64,000 bases of DNA from Skermania piniformis (GTDB lineage Bacteria > Actinomycetota > Actinomycetes > Mycobacteriales > Mycobacteriaceae). Shown piece after piece: positions 1 through 9,483 of the stretch; position 1 is the first letter of the stretch, and the number at the start of each line of letters is the position of its first letter. The DNA lies in assembly GCF_019285775.1 (NCBI RefSeq), contig NZ_CP079105.1, forward strand, positions 3,852,603-3,916,602, written 5' to 3'. A program made the translations under genes and the position numbers. A model generated the notes under the pieces. That model was given only the letters and a program-made list of their open reading frames with translations, searched no databases and was not told the origin of the DNA.

Positions 1-954
1 GACCTCACGATGGCGGCCGGAGTGGCCGGGGTGGATCTGGTGCACAGCCACACCTGGTACGCCAACCTGGGCGGGCATCTGGCCAAGCTGCTGTACGGAA
101 TCCCGCACGTGGTCACCACCCATTCACTGGAACCGTTGCGGCCGTGGAAGGTCGAGCAACTCGGCGGCGGCTACCACGTCTCCACCTGGGCCGAGCGCAC
201 CGCGATCGAGCACGCGGACGCGGTGATCGCGGTGAGCAACGCGATGCGCGCGGACGTGCTGTCGCAGTATCCGGCGGTGTCGCCGGATCGGGTTGCGGTG
301 ATCCCGAACGGGATCGACACCGCGCTGTACCGGCCCACCACGGACCGGAACGCGTGGGCGAAGCACGGCCTGGACCCGGATCGGCCGACCGTGCTGTTCG
401 TCGGCCGGATCACCCGGCAGAAGGGGGTATCACACCTGGTCCGCGCGGCCGCCGAGTTCCGTCCCGAGGCGCAGGTGGTGCTCTGTGCCGGGGCGCCGGA
501 TACCCCGGCGCTGGCCGCCGAGTTCGCCGACCTGGTGGCGGCGCTGCAGGCCGTGCGCGATGGCGTGGTCTGGTTGCCGACCATGCTACCGCAGCCGGAG
601 ATCATCGAACTTCTTTCCGGTGCAACCGTTTTCGCCTGCCCATCGGTGTACGAGCCGCAGGGCATCGTCAACCTGGAGGCAATGGCCTGCGAGACCGCGG
701 TGGTGGCCAGCGCGGTCGGTGGTATCCCGGACGTCGTCGACGACGGAACGACCGGGCTGCTGGTGCCCTACGACCCGGCCGAACCGCGGCGATTCGAGGC
801 GGCATTCGCCGAACGGGTCAACCGATTGCTCGCCGACCCGGCCCGGGCAGCGGAGTTCGGCCGCGCCGGTCGCGCCCGAGCGGTCCGGCACTTCGCCTGG
901 CCGGCCCTCGCCGAGCGGACGGTGGCGGTCTATCGGGATGCCGGAGCAGCCTGA
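1..954 (+). CDS. glgA: glycogen synthase / alpha-maltose-1-phosphate synthase, C-terminal part
   Basis: The gene enters from the left edge already open, so only the last 317 residues are visible. The family is the GT4 glycosyltransferase GlgA/GlgM of Actinobacteria, which uses ADP-glucose to build glycogen or maltose-1-phosphate. Visible hallmarks are the N-domain stretch HSHTWYANLGGHLAK, the linker segment with HSLEPLRPWK, the sugar-nucleotide loop VLFVGRITRQKG (residues about 127-138) and the donor-binding E-x7-E type region CPSVYEPQGIVNLEAMAC (about 214-231). The ATG at 10 lies inside the conserved N-domain and is not the true start. The gene ends 50 bases before the flavohaemoglobin gene on the same strand. 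I see no functional link between the two. Confidence 0.9.
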   Translation, partial: DLTMAAGVAGVDLVHSHTWYANLGGHLAKLLYGIPHVVTTHSLEPLRPWKVEQLGGGYHVSTWAERTAIEHADAVIAVSNAMRADVLSQYPAVSPDRVAVIPNGIDTALYRPTTDRNAWAKHGLDPDRPTVLFVGRITRQKGVSHLVRAAAEFRPEAQVVLCAGAPDTPALAAEFADLVAALQAVRDGVVWLPTMLPQPEIIELLSGATVFACPSVYEPQGIVNLEAMACETAVVASAVGGIPDVVDDGTTGLLVPYDPAEPRRFEAAFAERVNRLLADPARAAEFGRAGRARAVRHFAWPALAERTVAVYRDAGAA

Positions 955-1004
955 CCGATCGGCCATAATGGAATTTCGGGCCCGGCCGGAGGGAGGTCGC
1001 TTTC

Positions 1005-2165
1005 GTGGATCAGCGGGCGATTTCGCTTGTCCGGACGAATTTCCGTGCGGTTACCGGATCCCCACACGGACCGGCGCAGTTGACAAACTATTTCTACGCG
1101 CATCTGTTCGGCGAGAATCCGGGCCTGCGGGGGTTGTTCCCCGCGACGATGCACATGCAACGCGAGCGACTGGTGCTCGCGATCGACTTCGTGATCGCCG
1201 CGTTGGACGACCCGGACCGGGTGCGGGAATTCCTCCGCCAGCTCGCGCTCGACCACCGCAAGTACGGGGTGGAGGCCGGGCATTATCCGGCAGCGGGTCG
1301 AGCGATCATCGCCGCGATGCGCGATTTCACCTCGGCGGTGTTCTGGACCGACGCGATCGACGCCGCCTGGACCCAGGTGGCCGAGCTGATCACGACCGAG
1401 ATGAGCATCGGCGCCGCATCCGACGACCTGCCGTCGACCTGGTCGGCCACCGTCGTCGGGCACCATCGGCTGCGCGACGACGTGGCGTTGGTCCGGCTGC
1501 GGTCGGAAACCCAGATCCCGTACGAGCCCGGCCAGTATCTGCCGGTGCAGATCCCGCAGCGGGGCCGGATGTGGCGGTACCTGTCGCCGGCTATTCCGAC
1601 CAATCCGTACGGCGAGATCGAATTCCATGTCCGCAAGGTCCGCGGCGGCTGGGTGAGCCCGTCGATCGTGAACGAGACCCAGGTGGGCGATCGGTGGACG
1701 CTCGGCGCGCCGCTGGGCGGGTTACGCGTGGACCGGACGAGCGGCCGTGACGTCCTGATGATCAGCTCGGGCACCGGGATCGCGCCGCTGCGCGCCCAGC
1801 TGATGGAAATGGCGATGAAGGGACACAACCCCCGGGTGCAGCTGTTCCTCGGCGGCCGCTACCCGTGCGATCTGTACGACGTGTCGAACCTGTGGCAGCT
1901 GTCGATCACCAATCCCTGGCTCACGGTGGTACCGATCTGCGAGAACGCCACCGACCCCTGGTGGTACACCGGGCCGCCCACCGAGCTGCCCGAAGGCATC
2001 CAGCGCAGCCTGGTCGGACCGATCGGAGACGTGATCGCCGGCATCGGCTCGTGGAGCGACCGGCAGATCCAGATCTGTGGCAGCGCGACGATGATCCGGT
2101 CCACCCGCAAAGCGCTGATCCGCGCCGGCACCCCCGCGGTCCAGATCAGCTACGACCAGATCTAG
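1005..2165 (+). CDS. flavohaemoglobin, type II-like (globin + FAD/NAD reductase)
   Basis: A 386-residue globin fused to a ferredoxin-NADP reductase-like module. Globin landmarks are intact: Y31 (B10), F45 (CD1), Q52 (E7), proximal H84 (F8) and Y94. Classical flavohaemoglobins convert NO and O2 to nitrate with NAD(P)H electrons. The FAD motif RxYS of Hmp reads RYLS here (R191-S194), so the flavin-stacking Tyr is replaced. That fits the divergent type II class known from mycobacteria, where D-lactate oxidation has been proposed, so the NO role is not certain. The nucleotide site SSGTGIAPLRAQ is present. A GTG start at 1005 follows a GGAGG-rich leader at about 987-996. The gene is followed after 10 bases by a reductase-only paralogue, and another full-length paralogue lies opposite. 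Confidence 0.87.
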   Translation: MDQRAISLVRTNFRAVTGSPHGPAQLTNYFYAHLFGENPGLRGLFPATMHMQRERLVLAIDFVIAALDDPDRVREFLRQLALDHRKYGVEAGHYPAAGRAIIAAMRDFTSAVFWTDAIDAAWTQVAELITTEMSIGAASDDLPSTWSATVVGHHRLRDDVALVRLRSETQIPYEPGQYLPVQIPQRGRMWRYLSPAIPTNPYGEIEFHVRKVRGGWVSPSIVNETQVGDRWTLGAPLGGLRVDRTSGRDVLMISSGTGIAPLRAQLMEMAMKGHNPRVQLFLGGRYPCDLYDVSNLWQLSITNPWLTVVPICENATDPWWYTGPPTELPEGIQRSLVGPIGDVIAGIGSWSDRQIQICGSATMIRSTRKALIRAGTPAVQISYDQI

Positions 2166-2175
2166 ACTGCCGCCG

Positions 2176-2913
2176 GTGTGGAGCGCGACAGTGGTCGAGC
2201 ATCATCGGCTCCGCCGGGATCTGGCGGTGGTCCGCCTGGTCGGCGACGCGGTGCCGTTCCTGGCCGGCCAATCGGTGTCGGTGGCGGTGCCGCAGCAACC
2301 GCGGATCGCCCGCCGGCTCTCCCCGGCCCTGCCACCGTCGCTGGACGGCAAGCTGGAATTCCACGTCCGTGGCGTGCCGGCGGGCTGGGTGAGTTCGGCG
2401 ATCGTGGCCGATACCTGCCCCGGCGATGTCTGGGGGATCAGCGACCCCCGCGGCGAGCTGACCGTCGACGAGTCCGGCCGGGAGGTGGTGATGCTGGCCG
2501 GCGGCACCGGCCTGGCACCGCTGCGGGCGCTGATCCTGGAGCTGTCCCGGCGCCCGCGCCCCCCACGCACCCGCCTTTTCACCGGCGCCCGCAGCCCGCG
2601 CGACCTCTATGCCGACGACATGCTGTATCTGCTCGCCGCCGAACTGGACTGGCTGACCGTGATTCCGGTCGTGGAGTCACCGGCCGACCCGGTCTGGCCG
2701 GACGAGTGGTACGACCGGTCCCGGGTGGACGTCGGCTTCGGCGCCGAACAACGCCGGCACGGCACGCTGGCCGACATGGTCGCTCGGCACGAGGGATTTC
2801 CCGGGCATCAGGTGCTGGTCTGCGGTTCGCCGGCGATGACCCGCACGACGATCGAGACGTTGGTGGCCAACGGGACCCCCGCGGGCGACATCCGGTTCGA
2901 CCCGCCCGGCTGA
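2176..2913 (+). CDS. free-standing FAD/NAD(P)H reductase domain, paralogue of flavohaemoglobin reductase
   Basis: This 245-residue protein aligns with the reductase half of both neighbouring flavohaemoglobins but has no globin domain. It begins WSATVVEHHRL, matching the point where the reductase module starts in the upstream protein (WSATVVGHHRL at about residue 146). It keeps the flavin loop RRLSPAL, the FHVRGVPAGWVSSAIV strand, the nucleotide loop AGGTGLAPLRAL and the C-terminal CGSPAM. The GTG start lies 10 bases after the upstream stop, so the two are probably co-transcribed. Its stop abuts the convergent gene's stop in the palindrome TGATCA. It may have arisen by duplication with loss of the globin. 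It could reduce another haem protein; the nearby NO synthase lacks its own reductase, so that is a candidate partner (inference). Confidence 0.8.
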   Translation: MWSATVVEHHRLRRDLAVVRLVGDAVPFLAGQSVSVAVPQQPRIARRLSPALPPSLDGKLEFHVRGVPAGWVSSAIVADTCPGDVWGISDPRGELTVDESGREVVMLAGGTGLAPLRALILELSRRPRPPRTRLFTGARSPRDLYADDMLYLLAAELDWLTVIPVVESPADPVWPDEWYDRSRVDVGFGAEQRRHGTLADMVARHEGFPGHQVLVCGSPAMTRTTIETLVANGTPAGDIRFDPPG

Positions 2914-4074
2914 TCAGAAGAGCGGATCGTGGCGGATGTTCTCGGTCGGTGTCCCGGCCGCCATCATCCGGAACTTGGTCGTCTGCACGACCGGTGCGGA
3001 CCCGACGATCTGGATGTCTCGATCGGGCCATGCGCCGTAGCCGGCGACGATCTTCCCGATCTGGCCGACCCGCAGCTCGATCCCCGGCGGAATACCCAGA
3101 TCGGCGCCCATGTACCACCACGGGTTGTCCTCCGACTCGGTGATCGCGGTAATCGTGAGCCAGGGATTGGTGATCGACAGCTGCCAGAGCGACTCCAGCT
3201 CATAGAGATCGCACGGGTGGTGACCGGCGATGAACAGGTGCACCTTCGGGTTGGCCCGCCGCGTCGCCATGAACATCAACTGGGCCCGCAGCGGCGCGAT
3301 CCCGGTGCCGCAACCGACCATCACCATCGCCCGGTCGGGGTCGCGCGGGACGCCCAGCCCACCCAGCGGCGCACCGATCAGCCAGGTCTCGCCGATCTGG
3401 GTGTGCCCCACGATCGACGGGCTCACCCAACCGCCCGAGATGGCCCGGACGTGGAACTCGATCTCGCCGCGATCGTTCGCCGGGGTGGCCGGCGACAGAT
3501 AGCGCCACATTCGCGGTCGGGCCGGAATTTGCACGCTGACATATTGGCCGGCGACGTACGACATCGGCTGATCCATCTGCAGCCGGATCACCGCCAGATT
3601 GCGCAGCACCTCCTGGTGCTCGACCACCCGGCCGGACCATACCGGTGGGGAGGTTTCGGCCTTGGCCGCACCCAACATGGTCTCGGTGATCACACCGATC
3701 GCTTCGGCCCACGCGGCGTCGACCTCGTCGTTCCACATCTCCGTACCGGAGAACGTGCGCAGCGCCTTGATCAGTGAGTTCCCGACGGCAATGTAATGAC
3801 CGTCGGTCGTCCCATATTTCCGGTGATCTCGACCGAGTTGGGCGAGGAACGGCATCAGTTTGTCCGGTTCCTCCAACCGGTCGACCACATATGCAATAGC
3901 TTTGAGGAGTCGATCCCGTTGCGCATCCATCGCTGCGGGGAAAAGTTCCCGGATACCGGGGTAATCAGTAAACAAGATCGAATAGAACGAACGCGCCAGC
4001 CGCTCGGGTCCATCATCCTCGGCCACGACCGCTTTGAAGGTCGTTCTCACGAGCGAGATGGTTCTCGAATCCAT
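2914..4074 (-). CDS. flavohaemoglobin, type II-like, second full-length copy
   Basis: A 386-residue paralogue of the protein at 1005-2165, with the same length and domain order. The globin has Y31 (B10), F45 (CD1), Q52 (E7), H84 (F8) and Y94. The reductase has the altered flavin motif RYLS and the nucleotide loop GCGTGIAPLRAQ. It is divergent from the NO synthase gene, with about 200 bases of unusually AT-rich DNA between the two start codons, so the pair may share regulation. Likely roles are NO dioxygenation to limit self-poisoning or, as a type II member, another redox reaction. Conversion within the island is possible because the two full-length copies keep identical landmark spacing. The ATG start at 4074 is clear. 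Confidence 0.87.
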   Translation of the reverse strand: MDSRTISLVRTTFKAVVAEDDGPERLARSFYSILFTDYPGIRELFPAAMDAQRDRLLKAIAYVVDRLEEPDKLMPFLAQLGRDHRKYGTTDGHYIAVGNSLIKALRTFSGTEMWNDEVDAAWAEAIGVITETMLGAAKAETSPPVWSGRVVEHQEVLRNLAVIRLQMDQPMSYVAGQYVSVQIPARPRMWRYLSPATPANDRGEIEFHVRAISGGWVSPSIVGHTQIGETWLIGAPLGGLGVPRDPDRAMVMVGCGTGIAPLRAQLMFMATRRANPKVHLFIAGHHPCDLYELESLWQLSITNPWLTITAITESEDNPWWYMGADLGIPPGIELRVGQIGKIVAGYGAWPDRDIQIVGSAPVVQTTKFRMMAAGTPTENIRHDPLF

Positions 4075-4277
4075 TTGGCGCCCAACCTCGTTCTAACACT
4101 TCCGGCACGGCACCAACTTCCTGGCATCATGCACGGATCGTCGATCTTCCGCCGCGAGTGTATGCGACAATAAGTAGCAGCGGAATCCTTTGTATATACA
4201 TTCATCATTGTAATTCATTGTCAGCAAATCACCGGCAATCAACTGCCGGTGAACATCTGTTCGACCGGAGGCATGCC
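4075..4277. promoter_or_regulatory. divergent promoter region between flavohaemoglobin and NO synthase, with inverted repeat
   Basis: About 200 bases separate the divergent starts. The right half is far richer in A+T than its surroundings (for example TTTGTATATACATTCATC near 4189-4206), as expected for promoters. A perfect 7-bp inverted repeat, ACCGGCA at 4231-4237 and TGCCGGT at 4244-4250 with a 6-base spacer, lies 27 bases before the NO synthase start. It could be an operator or a leader hairpin. A GGAGG at 4267-4271 sets the NO synthase start at the GTG of 4278. Confidence 0.5.
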
Positions 4278-5441
4278 GTGTCCGTCACGTCGCACGACGA
4301 AGTAGCCAGCATCGTTGCCGGACAACGCTCCTCCGTCGGAGACGAAGAGGTCATCGCCCGCCGAATGCGCGAGTGCGCCGAGTTCTACGCGTTGCCGGAA
4401 CTTTCCGAGGTGACCCCGGCGCGACGCCGCGAGGTGCTACGCGAACTGGAACAAACCGGTTATTACACCCAGACCGCCGAAGAAATCCTCATCGGTGCCC
4501 GGCTGGCATGGCGCAACCACGCCCGGTGCGTCGGCCGTAAGCACTGGCGCACGCTCAAGCTGATCGACGCCCGCGAGGCCACCACCGCCGACGAGATCGC
4601 CCAGGCCTGCTGGCAGCACCTGCGCCGGGCCACCAACGGGGGTGCGCTGCAGTCGGTGATCACCGTCGGCCCGCCACCGCTGCCGGACGGCCGCGAGTAC
4701 CGAATCGTCAGCCCGCAGCTGATCCGCTACGCGGGCTATCGGAGCTCCGACGGTCGGGTGACCGGCGATCCGGCGCACGTCGAACTCACCGAGCTGGTGC
4801 AACGACTGGGCTGGCGCGGGGCCGGCACCCCGTTCGACGTGCTGCCGCTGCTGATCAGCACCCCGGACGAGCCGCTGCGCTGGTTCGACATCCCCCGGGA
4901 GCTGGTGCTGGAGGTGCCGATCGACCATCCCGAGTTCGAATGGTTCCGGACGCTCGGACTGAAATGGCACGCGGTTCCGGCCGTGGCGAACATGAACCTG
5001 GAGGTGGGTGGGCTCACCTACTCGGTGGCGCCGTTCAGCGGCTGGTATGTCAGCACCGAGGTAGGCGCACGCAACTTCAGCGATCGGTACCGGTACGACA
5101 TGCTGCCGACGATTGCCGACCTGATGGGCCTGGACATGAGTTCCGAGCGGACGCTGTGGCGGGACCGGGCGCTGGTCGAGCTGACCCGGGCGGTGATTCA
5201 CAGCTACCGGACCGCCGGGGTGTACATGGTGGATCACCACACGGTGGCCAAGCAGTTCCTCGACCACGTCGACCGCGAAGCCAAGGCCGGTCGGTCCTGC
5301 CCGACCGATTGGAGCTGGATCAACCCGCCGATGTCGGCCGGGATCACCCCGACCTTCCACCGGCTCTACGACCCGCCGGACCTGGACATCCGGCCGAACT
5401 TCACGTCCCGGGTGAAGACCGGCGGCTGCCCGCTCGGCTAG
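4278..5441 (+). CDS. nos: nitric oxide synthase oxygenase domain protein (bacterial NOS)
   Basis: A 387-residue bacterial NO synthase, oxygenase domain only, which oxidises L-arginine to citrulline and NO using electrons from a separate reductase. The haem-thiolate motif WRNHARCVGR puts the axial cysteine at C84. The substrate-binding glutamate is E261 in SGWYVSTEVGARN, and the pterin-side tryptophans lie in DWSWINPP (W345, W347). A longer in-frame start at 4158 exists, but its first 40 codons are AT-rich and unlike the family. GGAGG at 4267-4271 sits 6 bases before the GTG at 4278, which I take as the start. The stop codon overlaps the convergent hspR stop in CTAG. No reductase is fused, so the flavohaemoglobin-type reductases next door are natural candidates. 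Confidence 0.95.
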   Translation: MSVTSHDEVASIVAGQRSSVGDEEVIARRMRECAEFYALPELSEVTPARRREVLRELEQTGYYTQTAEEILIGARLAWRNHARCVGRKHWRTLKLIDAREATTADEIAQACWQHLRRATNGGALQSVITVGPPPLPDGREYRIVSPQLIRYAGYRSSDGRVTGDPAHVELTELVQRLGWRGAGTPFDVLPLLISTPDEPLRWFDIPRELVLEVPIDHPEFEWFRTLGLKWHAVPAVANMNLEVGGLTYSVAPFSGWYVSTEVGARNFSDRYRYDMLPTIADLMGLDMSSERTLWRDRALVELTRAVIHSYRTAGVYMVDHHTVAKQFLDHVDREAKAGRSCPTDWSWINPPMSAGITPTFHRLYDPPDLDIRPNFTSRVKTGGCPLG

Positions 5442-5848
5442 CCGCGGTCACCGCGGCGGCTGATCGGCCGGTTGGGCTGCCAGACCACCACCGCGGTGCT
5501 GCGCGGCACCGGTACCAGGTCCCGGCGCGGCGCGCGCCGGGACTGCTCCTGCTCGTCGAGCAGCTCGGCGACCCGGTGCTGCAGCGCCTCGACCTGATTG
5601 GTCAGCTCGATGATCCGTTTGATCCCGGCGAGGTTCACGCCCTCTTCCTGCGACAGCCGCTGCACCTCACGCAGCAGCTCGACGTCGCGCACCGAGTATC
5701 GCCGGCCGCCCCCGGGGGTGCGGGCCGGCGATACCAGGCCGAGCCGGTCGTAGGTACGCAACGTCTGCGCATGCATCCCGGACAGCCGGGCAGCCACCGA
5801 GATCACGAAGGACTCGCCCTCGGGCTCGAACGACTCGCCCGCTGCCAT
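5438..5848 (-). CDS. hspR: HspR, MerR-family heat-shock repressor
   Basis: A 136-residue MerR-type regulator that in actinomycetes binds HAIR inverted repeats together with DnaK and shuts off the dnaK operon. The winged helix-turn-helix is FVISVAARLSGMHAQTLRTYDRLGL (residues about 14-38), with GGGRRYSVRDVELL as the wing. A coiled-coil region (about 85-105) and a basic tail follow. Its ATG overlaps the dnaJ stop codon as ATGA at 5846-5850, so it is translated with dnaJ as the last gene of the dnaK-grpE-dnaJ-hspR operon. Two HAIR-like sites lie upstream of dnaK in this window. Its stop overlaps the stop of the convergent NO synthase gene. Confidence 0.95.
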   Translation of the reverse strand: MAAGESFEPEGESFVISVAARLSGMHAQTLRTYDRLGLVSPARTPGGGRRYSVRDVELLREVQRLSQEEGVNLAGIKRIIELTNQVEALQHRVAELLDEQEQSRRAPRRDLVPVPRSTAVVVWQPNRPISRRGDRG

Positions 5849-7026
5849 CACGCGCCGGCCCAGCCGGCCCTGGGCTCGAATCCGCCGGACCGCTCCGCTT
5901 CGGCATAGCGGCGCAACGCGGCTTGCGCGTCCTCGTCCAACTTCGACGGCACCGCAACCTTGACCGTGACCAACAGGTCGCCGGCCCCACCGCCGCGTCT
6001 CGGCACCCCGCGCTCGCGCACCCGCAACGTCCGCCCGTCCACCGTGCCGGGCGGAATCTTGACCCCGACCCGGCCGTCCAGCGTCGGAACCGAAACCGTG
6101 GTGCCCAACGCCAACTCGCCGAAGCTGACCGGCAGCACCAGCGTCAGGTCGTCGCCGCTGCGGCCGAACACCTTGTCCCCACGCACGTGCACCGTGACGT
6201 AGAGGTCGCCGGGCGGTGCGCCGCGCAGGCCCGCCTCGCCCTGCCCGGGCAGCCGGATCCGCTGACCGTCGGCGACGCCGGGCGGGATCCGTACGGTGAT
6301 CGAGCGGGTCCGCTCCTGGATTCCGGTCCCGGCGCAGTCGACACACGGATCGTCGACGATCGACCCGTTGCCGCGGCACTCGTCGCACGGCTCGCTGAAG
6401 CCGAAGGCTCCCTGGTTCCGGCTGACCACCCCGGTGCCGTTGCACCGCGGACACACCCGCGGGCTGGTACCCGGCTTGGCGCCGCTGCCGTGGCAGGTGG
6501 TGCACGGGGCCGGGCTGGTCAGCCGCAAGGGCAACGTCGTCCCCTGCGCCGCCTCCCGGAAGCCCAGAGTGGTCTCCGCCTCGACGTCCTTGCCCCGCCG
6601 CGGCGCCGCGGCGCCCCCGGGCCGGCCGGGGGCACCGCCGCGATTGAACAACCCACCCAGGATGTCGCCCAAGCCACCGTCGCCGGCCTGACCGCCGAAG
6701 ATGTCGCCGAGGTTGAAGTCGGCGGCGTAACCGCCGCCGGCTCCACCGCCGCCCCCCGCACCGAAGCCGCCCCGGAAACCACCGCCGCCGGCGAACAGCT
6801 TGCGGGTCTCGTCGTACTCCTGCCGTTTGGCCGGGTCGGCCAGCACCGCGTGCGCCTCGCTGACCGCCTTGAAGCGCTCCTCGGCCTTGGTATCACCCGG
6901 ATTGGCGTCCGGATGCAGATCCCGGGCCAGCTTGCGATAGGCCTTCTTGATCTCCTCGGCCGAAGCGTCGGAGGAGACGCCCAGCTCCTTGTAGAAGTCC
7001 TTCTCGATCCACTCCCGTTGACTCAC
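5848..7026 (-). CDS. dnaJ: DnaJ, Hsp40 co-chaperone
   Basis: A 392-residue type I DnaJ, which delivers unfolded clients to DnaK and stimulates its ATPase. The J-domain carries HPD at residues 38-40. A Gly/Phe-rich linker runs from about 78 to 140. Four zinc motifs follow in order: [24 protein letters not shown] and CVDCAGTG. The C-terminal substrate-binding domains are complete. It sits between grpE (46-base gap) and hspR (4-base ATGA overlap). The gap to grpE contains a 15-bp tandem duplication (7046-7075) that runs into the end of grpE. Confidence 0.96.
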   Translation of the reverse strand: MSQREWIEKDFYKELGVSSDASAEEIKKAYRKLARDLHPDANPGDTKAEERFKAVSEAHAVLADPAKRQEYDETRKLFAGGGGFRGGFGAGGGGGAGGGYAADFNLGDIFGGQAGDGGLGDILGGLFNRGGAPGRPGGAAAPRRGKDVEAETTLGFREAAQGTTLPLRLTSPAPCTTCHGSGAKPGTSPRVCPRCNGTGVVSRNQGAFGFSEPCDECRGNGSIVDDPCVDCAGTGIQERTRSITVRIPPGVADGQRIRLPGQGEAGLRGAPPGDLYVTVHVRGDKVFGRSGDDLTLVLPVSFGELALGTTVSVPTLDGRVGVKIPPGTVDGRTLRVRERGVPRRGGGAGDLLVTVKVAVPSKLDEDAQAALRRYAEAERSGGFEPRAGWAGA

Positions 7027-7072
7027 CGGGCATCTCCTCCTCTCGCTCGCGTACGGATTGCTCGCGTACGAA

Positions 7073-7615
7073 TCACTGCCCGGGTTCGGTTGCCGACGCC
7101 TCGGGCGTCGACACCGGATCCCCGGCCGGATCGGTCACCGACACCATCGCGTGCCGGAGCACCCGATCGCCGACCCGGTAGCCCTTGCGCAGTACCGCAC
7201 CGATCACCGGATCGTGGCCGTCGCCCTCGTGCTGCACGGCCTCGTGTAGGGCCGGGTCGAACGGCTCGCCGATCGCCCCGAACTCGCGCACCCCCTGCTT
7301 GGCCAGCACATCGGCCAGCTTGTCCGCGACCGCCCGGAGCGGGCCGGACTCCAGGTCGCCGTGCGCGCGCGCCCGATCGAGGTCGTCGAGCACCCCGAGC
7401 AGCTCACCCAGCACGGCTGCCTTGGCCTGGTCGACCGCAGCGTGCCGGTCCCGCTCGACCCGACGCCGGTAGTTGGCGTATTCCGCGGTGAGCCGCTGCA
7501 GATCTGCGGTCCGCTCGGCCAACGCGCCCGCGCCGTCCGCCGCCGGTTCACCCGTCGACGGATCGGCTGCCGGCGCCACCACGTCCTCGGCCTGCGGGGT
7601 GGGCTCTCCGGTCAC
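7073..7615 (-). CDS. grpE: GrpE nucleotide exchange factor
   Basis: A 180-residue GrpE, which releases ADP from DnaK. The long N-terminal helix ([19 protein letters not shown], about residues 38-56) forms the dimer stalk. The C-terminal beta-wing contains the family signature region [25 protein letters not shown]. The acidic, Ala-rich N-terminus is usual in actinomycetes. The GTG start overlaps the dnaK stop as GTGA (7612-7615), so translation is coupled to dnaK. Confidence 0.95.
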   Translation of the reverse strand: MTGEPTPQAEDVVAPAADPSTGEPAADGAGALAERTADLQRLTAEYANYRRRVERDRHAAVDQAKAAVLGELLGVLDDLDRARAHGDLESGPLRAVADKLADVLAKQGVREFGAIGEPFDPALHEAVQHEGDGHDPVIGAVLRKGYRVGDRVLRHAMVSVTDPAGDPVSTPEASATEPGQ

Positions 7616-9456
7616 TTCTTGTCCGCCGGGTCGTCGACGACCTCGGCATCCACGACCTGATCGTCCTGCGGCTGTGCCGAACCGGCCGCACCGGCCGCAC
7701 CCCCGTCGGCGTCCGCCTGCGCCTGGTAGATCGCCTGACCCAGCGCCTGCGACTCGGTGGCCAACTTCTCCACCGCCGCCTTCACCGCCGCGATGTCGGT
7801 GCCGGCCAACGCCGTCTTGGCCTCGGCGACGGCCGATTCGACCTTCGCCTTGACATCCGCCGGGACCTTGTCTTCGTTCTCGGCGAGGAACTTCTCGGTC
7901 TGATGCACCAGCGACTCGGCCTGGTTGCGGGTCTCCGCCTCTTCCCGGCGGGCCTTGTCCTCGGCGGCGTGCGCCTCGGCATCGCGGACCATCCGGTCGA
8001 TCTCCTCCTTGGACAGGCCCGAGCCGTCCTGGATCTTGATCGTGTTCTCCTTGCCGGTGCCCTTGTCCTTCGCGGTCACGTGCACGATGCCGTTGGCGTC
8101 GATGTCGAACGTGACCTCGATCTGCGGCACACCGCGCGGCGCCGGCGGGATGCCGGTGAGCTCGAACGAGCCGAGCAGTTTGTTGTGCGCGGCGATCTCG
8201 CGCTCGCCCTGGAACACCTGGATCTGCACCGACGGCTGATTGTCGTCGGCGGTGGTGAACGTCTCGCTGCGCTTGGTCGGGATGGTGGTGTTGCGCTCGA
8301 TCAGCTTGGTCATCACGCCGCCCTTGGTCTCGATCCCCAGGCTCAGCGGGGTGACATCGAGCAGCAGGACGTCCTTGACCTCGCCCTTGAGCACACCGGC
8401 CTGCAGCGCCGCGCCGATCGCGACCACCTCGTCCGGGTTGACGCCCTTGTTCGGCTCCTTGCCGCCGGTCAGCTCGCGCACCAGATCGGTGACCGCGGGC
8501 ATCCGAGTCGAACCGCCGACCAGCACGACCTGGTCGATGTCGGCGACCGAGATACCGGCGTCCTTGATCACCTGCTGGAACGGCTTACGCGTGCGGTCCA
8601 ACAGATCGGAGGTGATCTTCTGGAACTCGGCCCGGGTCAGCTGCTCGTCGAGGAACAGCGGGTTCTTGTCCGCGTCGACGGTGATGTACGGCAGGTTGAT
8701 CGACGTGCCCTGGCTGGAGCTCAGCTCGATCTTCGCCTTCTCGGCGGCCTCGCGCAGCCGCTGCATCGCCATCTTGTCCCTGGTCAGGTCGATACCCGAG
8801 GTTCCCTTGAACTTCTCGACCAGCCAGTCCACGATCCGCTGATCCCAGTCGTCGCCGCCGAGGTGGTTGTCACCCGAGGTGGCCCGCACCTCCACCACGC
8901 CGTCGCCGATCTCCAGCAGAGACACGTCGAAGGTGCCGCCGCCCAGGTCGAACACCAGGATGGTCTGTTCCTTGTCGCCCTTGTCCAAGCCGTAGGCCAG
9001 GGCCGCGGCGGTGGGCTCGTTGACGATCCGCAGCACGTTCAGGCCGGCAATCTGACCGGCTTCCTTGGTCGCCTGCCGCTGCGCGTCCTCGAAATAGGCC
9101 GGCACGGTGATCACCGCATCGCTGATGTCCTCGCCGAGGTATGCCTCCGCGTCCCGCTTCAGCTTCTGCAGCACCCGCGCGCTGATCTCCTGCGGGGTGT
9201 ACTTCTTGCCGTCGATCTCGACGTTCCAGTCTTCCCCCATGTGGCGCTTGACCGAGCGGATCGTCCGGTCGACGTTGGTCACCGCCTGGTTCTTCGCCGG
9301 CTGACCGGTCAGCACTTCGCCGTTCTTGGCAAAGGCGACAACCGACGGCGTGGTCCGCGAGCCTTCCGAGTTGGCGACGACGACCGGCTCGCCACCCTCC
9401 AGCACGCTGACGACCGAGTTCGTGGTCCCGAGGTCGATTCCGACCGCACGAGCCAT
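7612..9456 (-). CDS. dnaK: DnaK, Hsp70 chaperone
   Basis: A complete 614-residue Hsp70 with the ATPase start [14 protein letters not shown], phosphate loop [17 protein letters not shown], the signature [12 protein letters not shown], the linker [13 protein letters not shown] and a Gly/Ala-rich acidic tail. A longer open frame to 9531 exists, but the conserved N-terminus and a GGAGG just upstream fix the ATG at 9456. First gene of the heat-shock operon; grpE follows with a GTGA overlap. Expression is probably repressed by HspR with DnaK as co-repressor through the two HAIR-like repeats at 9484-9504 and 9538-9558. Confidence 0.97.
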   Translation of the reverse strand: MARAVGIDLGTTNSVVSVLEGGEPVVVANSEGSRTTPSVVAFAKNGEVLTGQPAKNQAVTNVDRTIRSVKRHMGEDWNVEIDGKKYTPQEISARVLQKLKRDAEAYLGEDISDAVITVPAYFEDAQRQATKEAGQIAGLNVLRIVNEPTAAALAYGLDKGDKEQTILVFDLGGGTFDVSLLEIGDGVVEVRATSGDNHLGGDDWDQRIVDWLVEKFKGTSGIDLTRDKMAMQRLREAAEKAKIELSSSQGTSINLPYITVDADKNPLFLDEQLTRAEFQKITSDLLDRTRKPFQQVIKDAGISVADIDQVVLVGGSTRMPAVTDLVRELTGGKEPNKGVNPDEVVAIGAALQAGVLKGEVKDVLLLDVTPLSLGIETKGGVMTKLIERNTTIPTKRSETFTTADDNQPSVQIQVFQGEREIAAHNKLLGSFELTGIPPAPRGVPQIEVTFDIDANGIVHVTAKDKGTGKENTIKIQDGSGLSKEEIDRMVRDAEAHAAEDKARREEAETRNQAESLVHQTEKFLAENEDKVPADVKAKVESAVAEAKTALAGTDIAAVKAAVEKLATESQALGQAIYQAQADADGGAAGAAGSAQPQDDQVVDAEVVDDPADKK

Positions 9457-9483
9457 TGTGTTTCCTCCCAAATGTTCGATACA

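Noticed and set aside
4158-4277. Forty-codon N-terminal extension of NO synthase
   Set aside because: AT-rich, unlike the family, and GGAGG at 4267-4271 points to the GTG at 4278.
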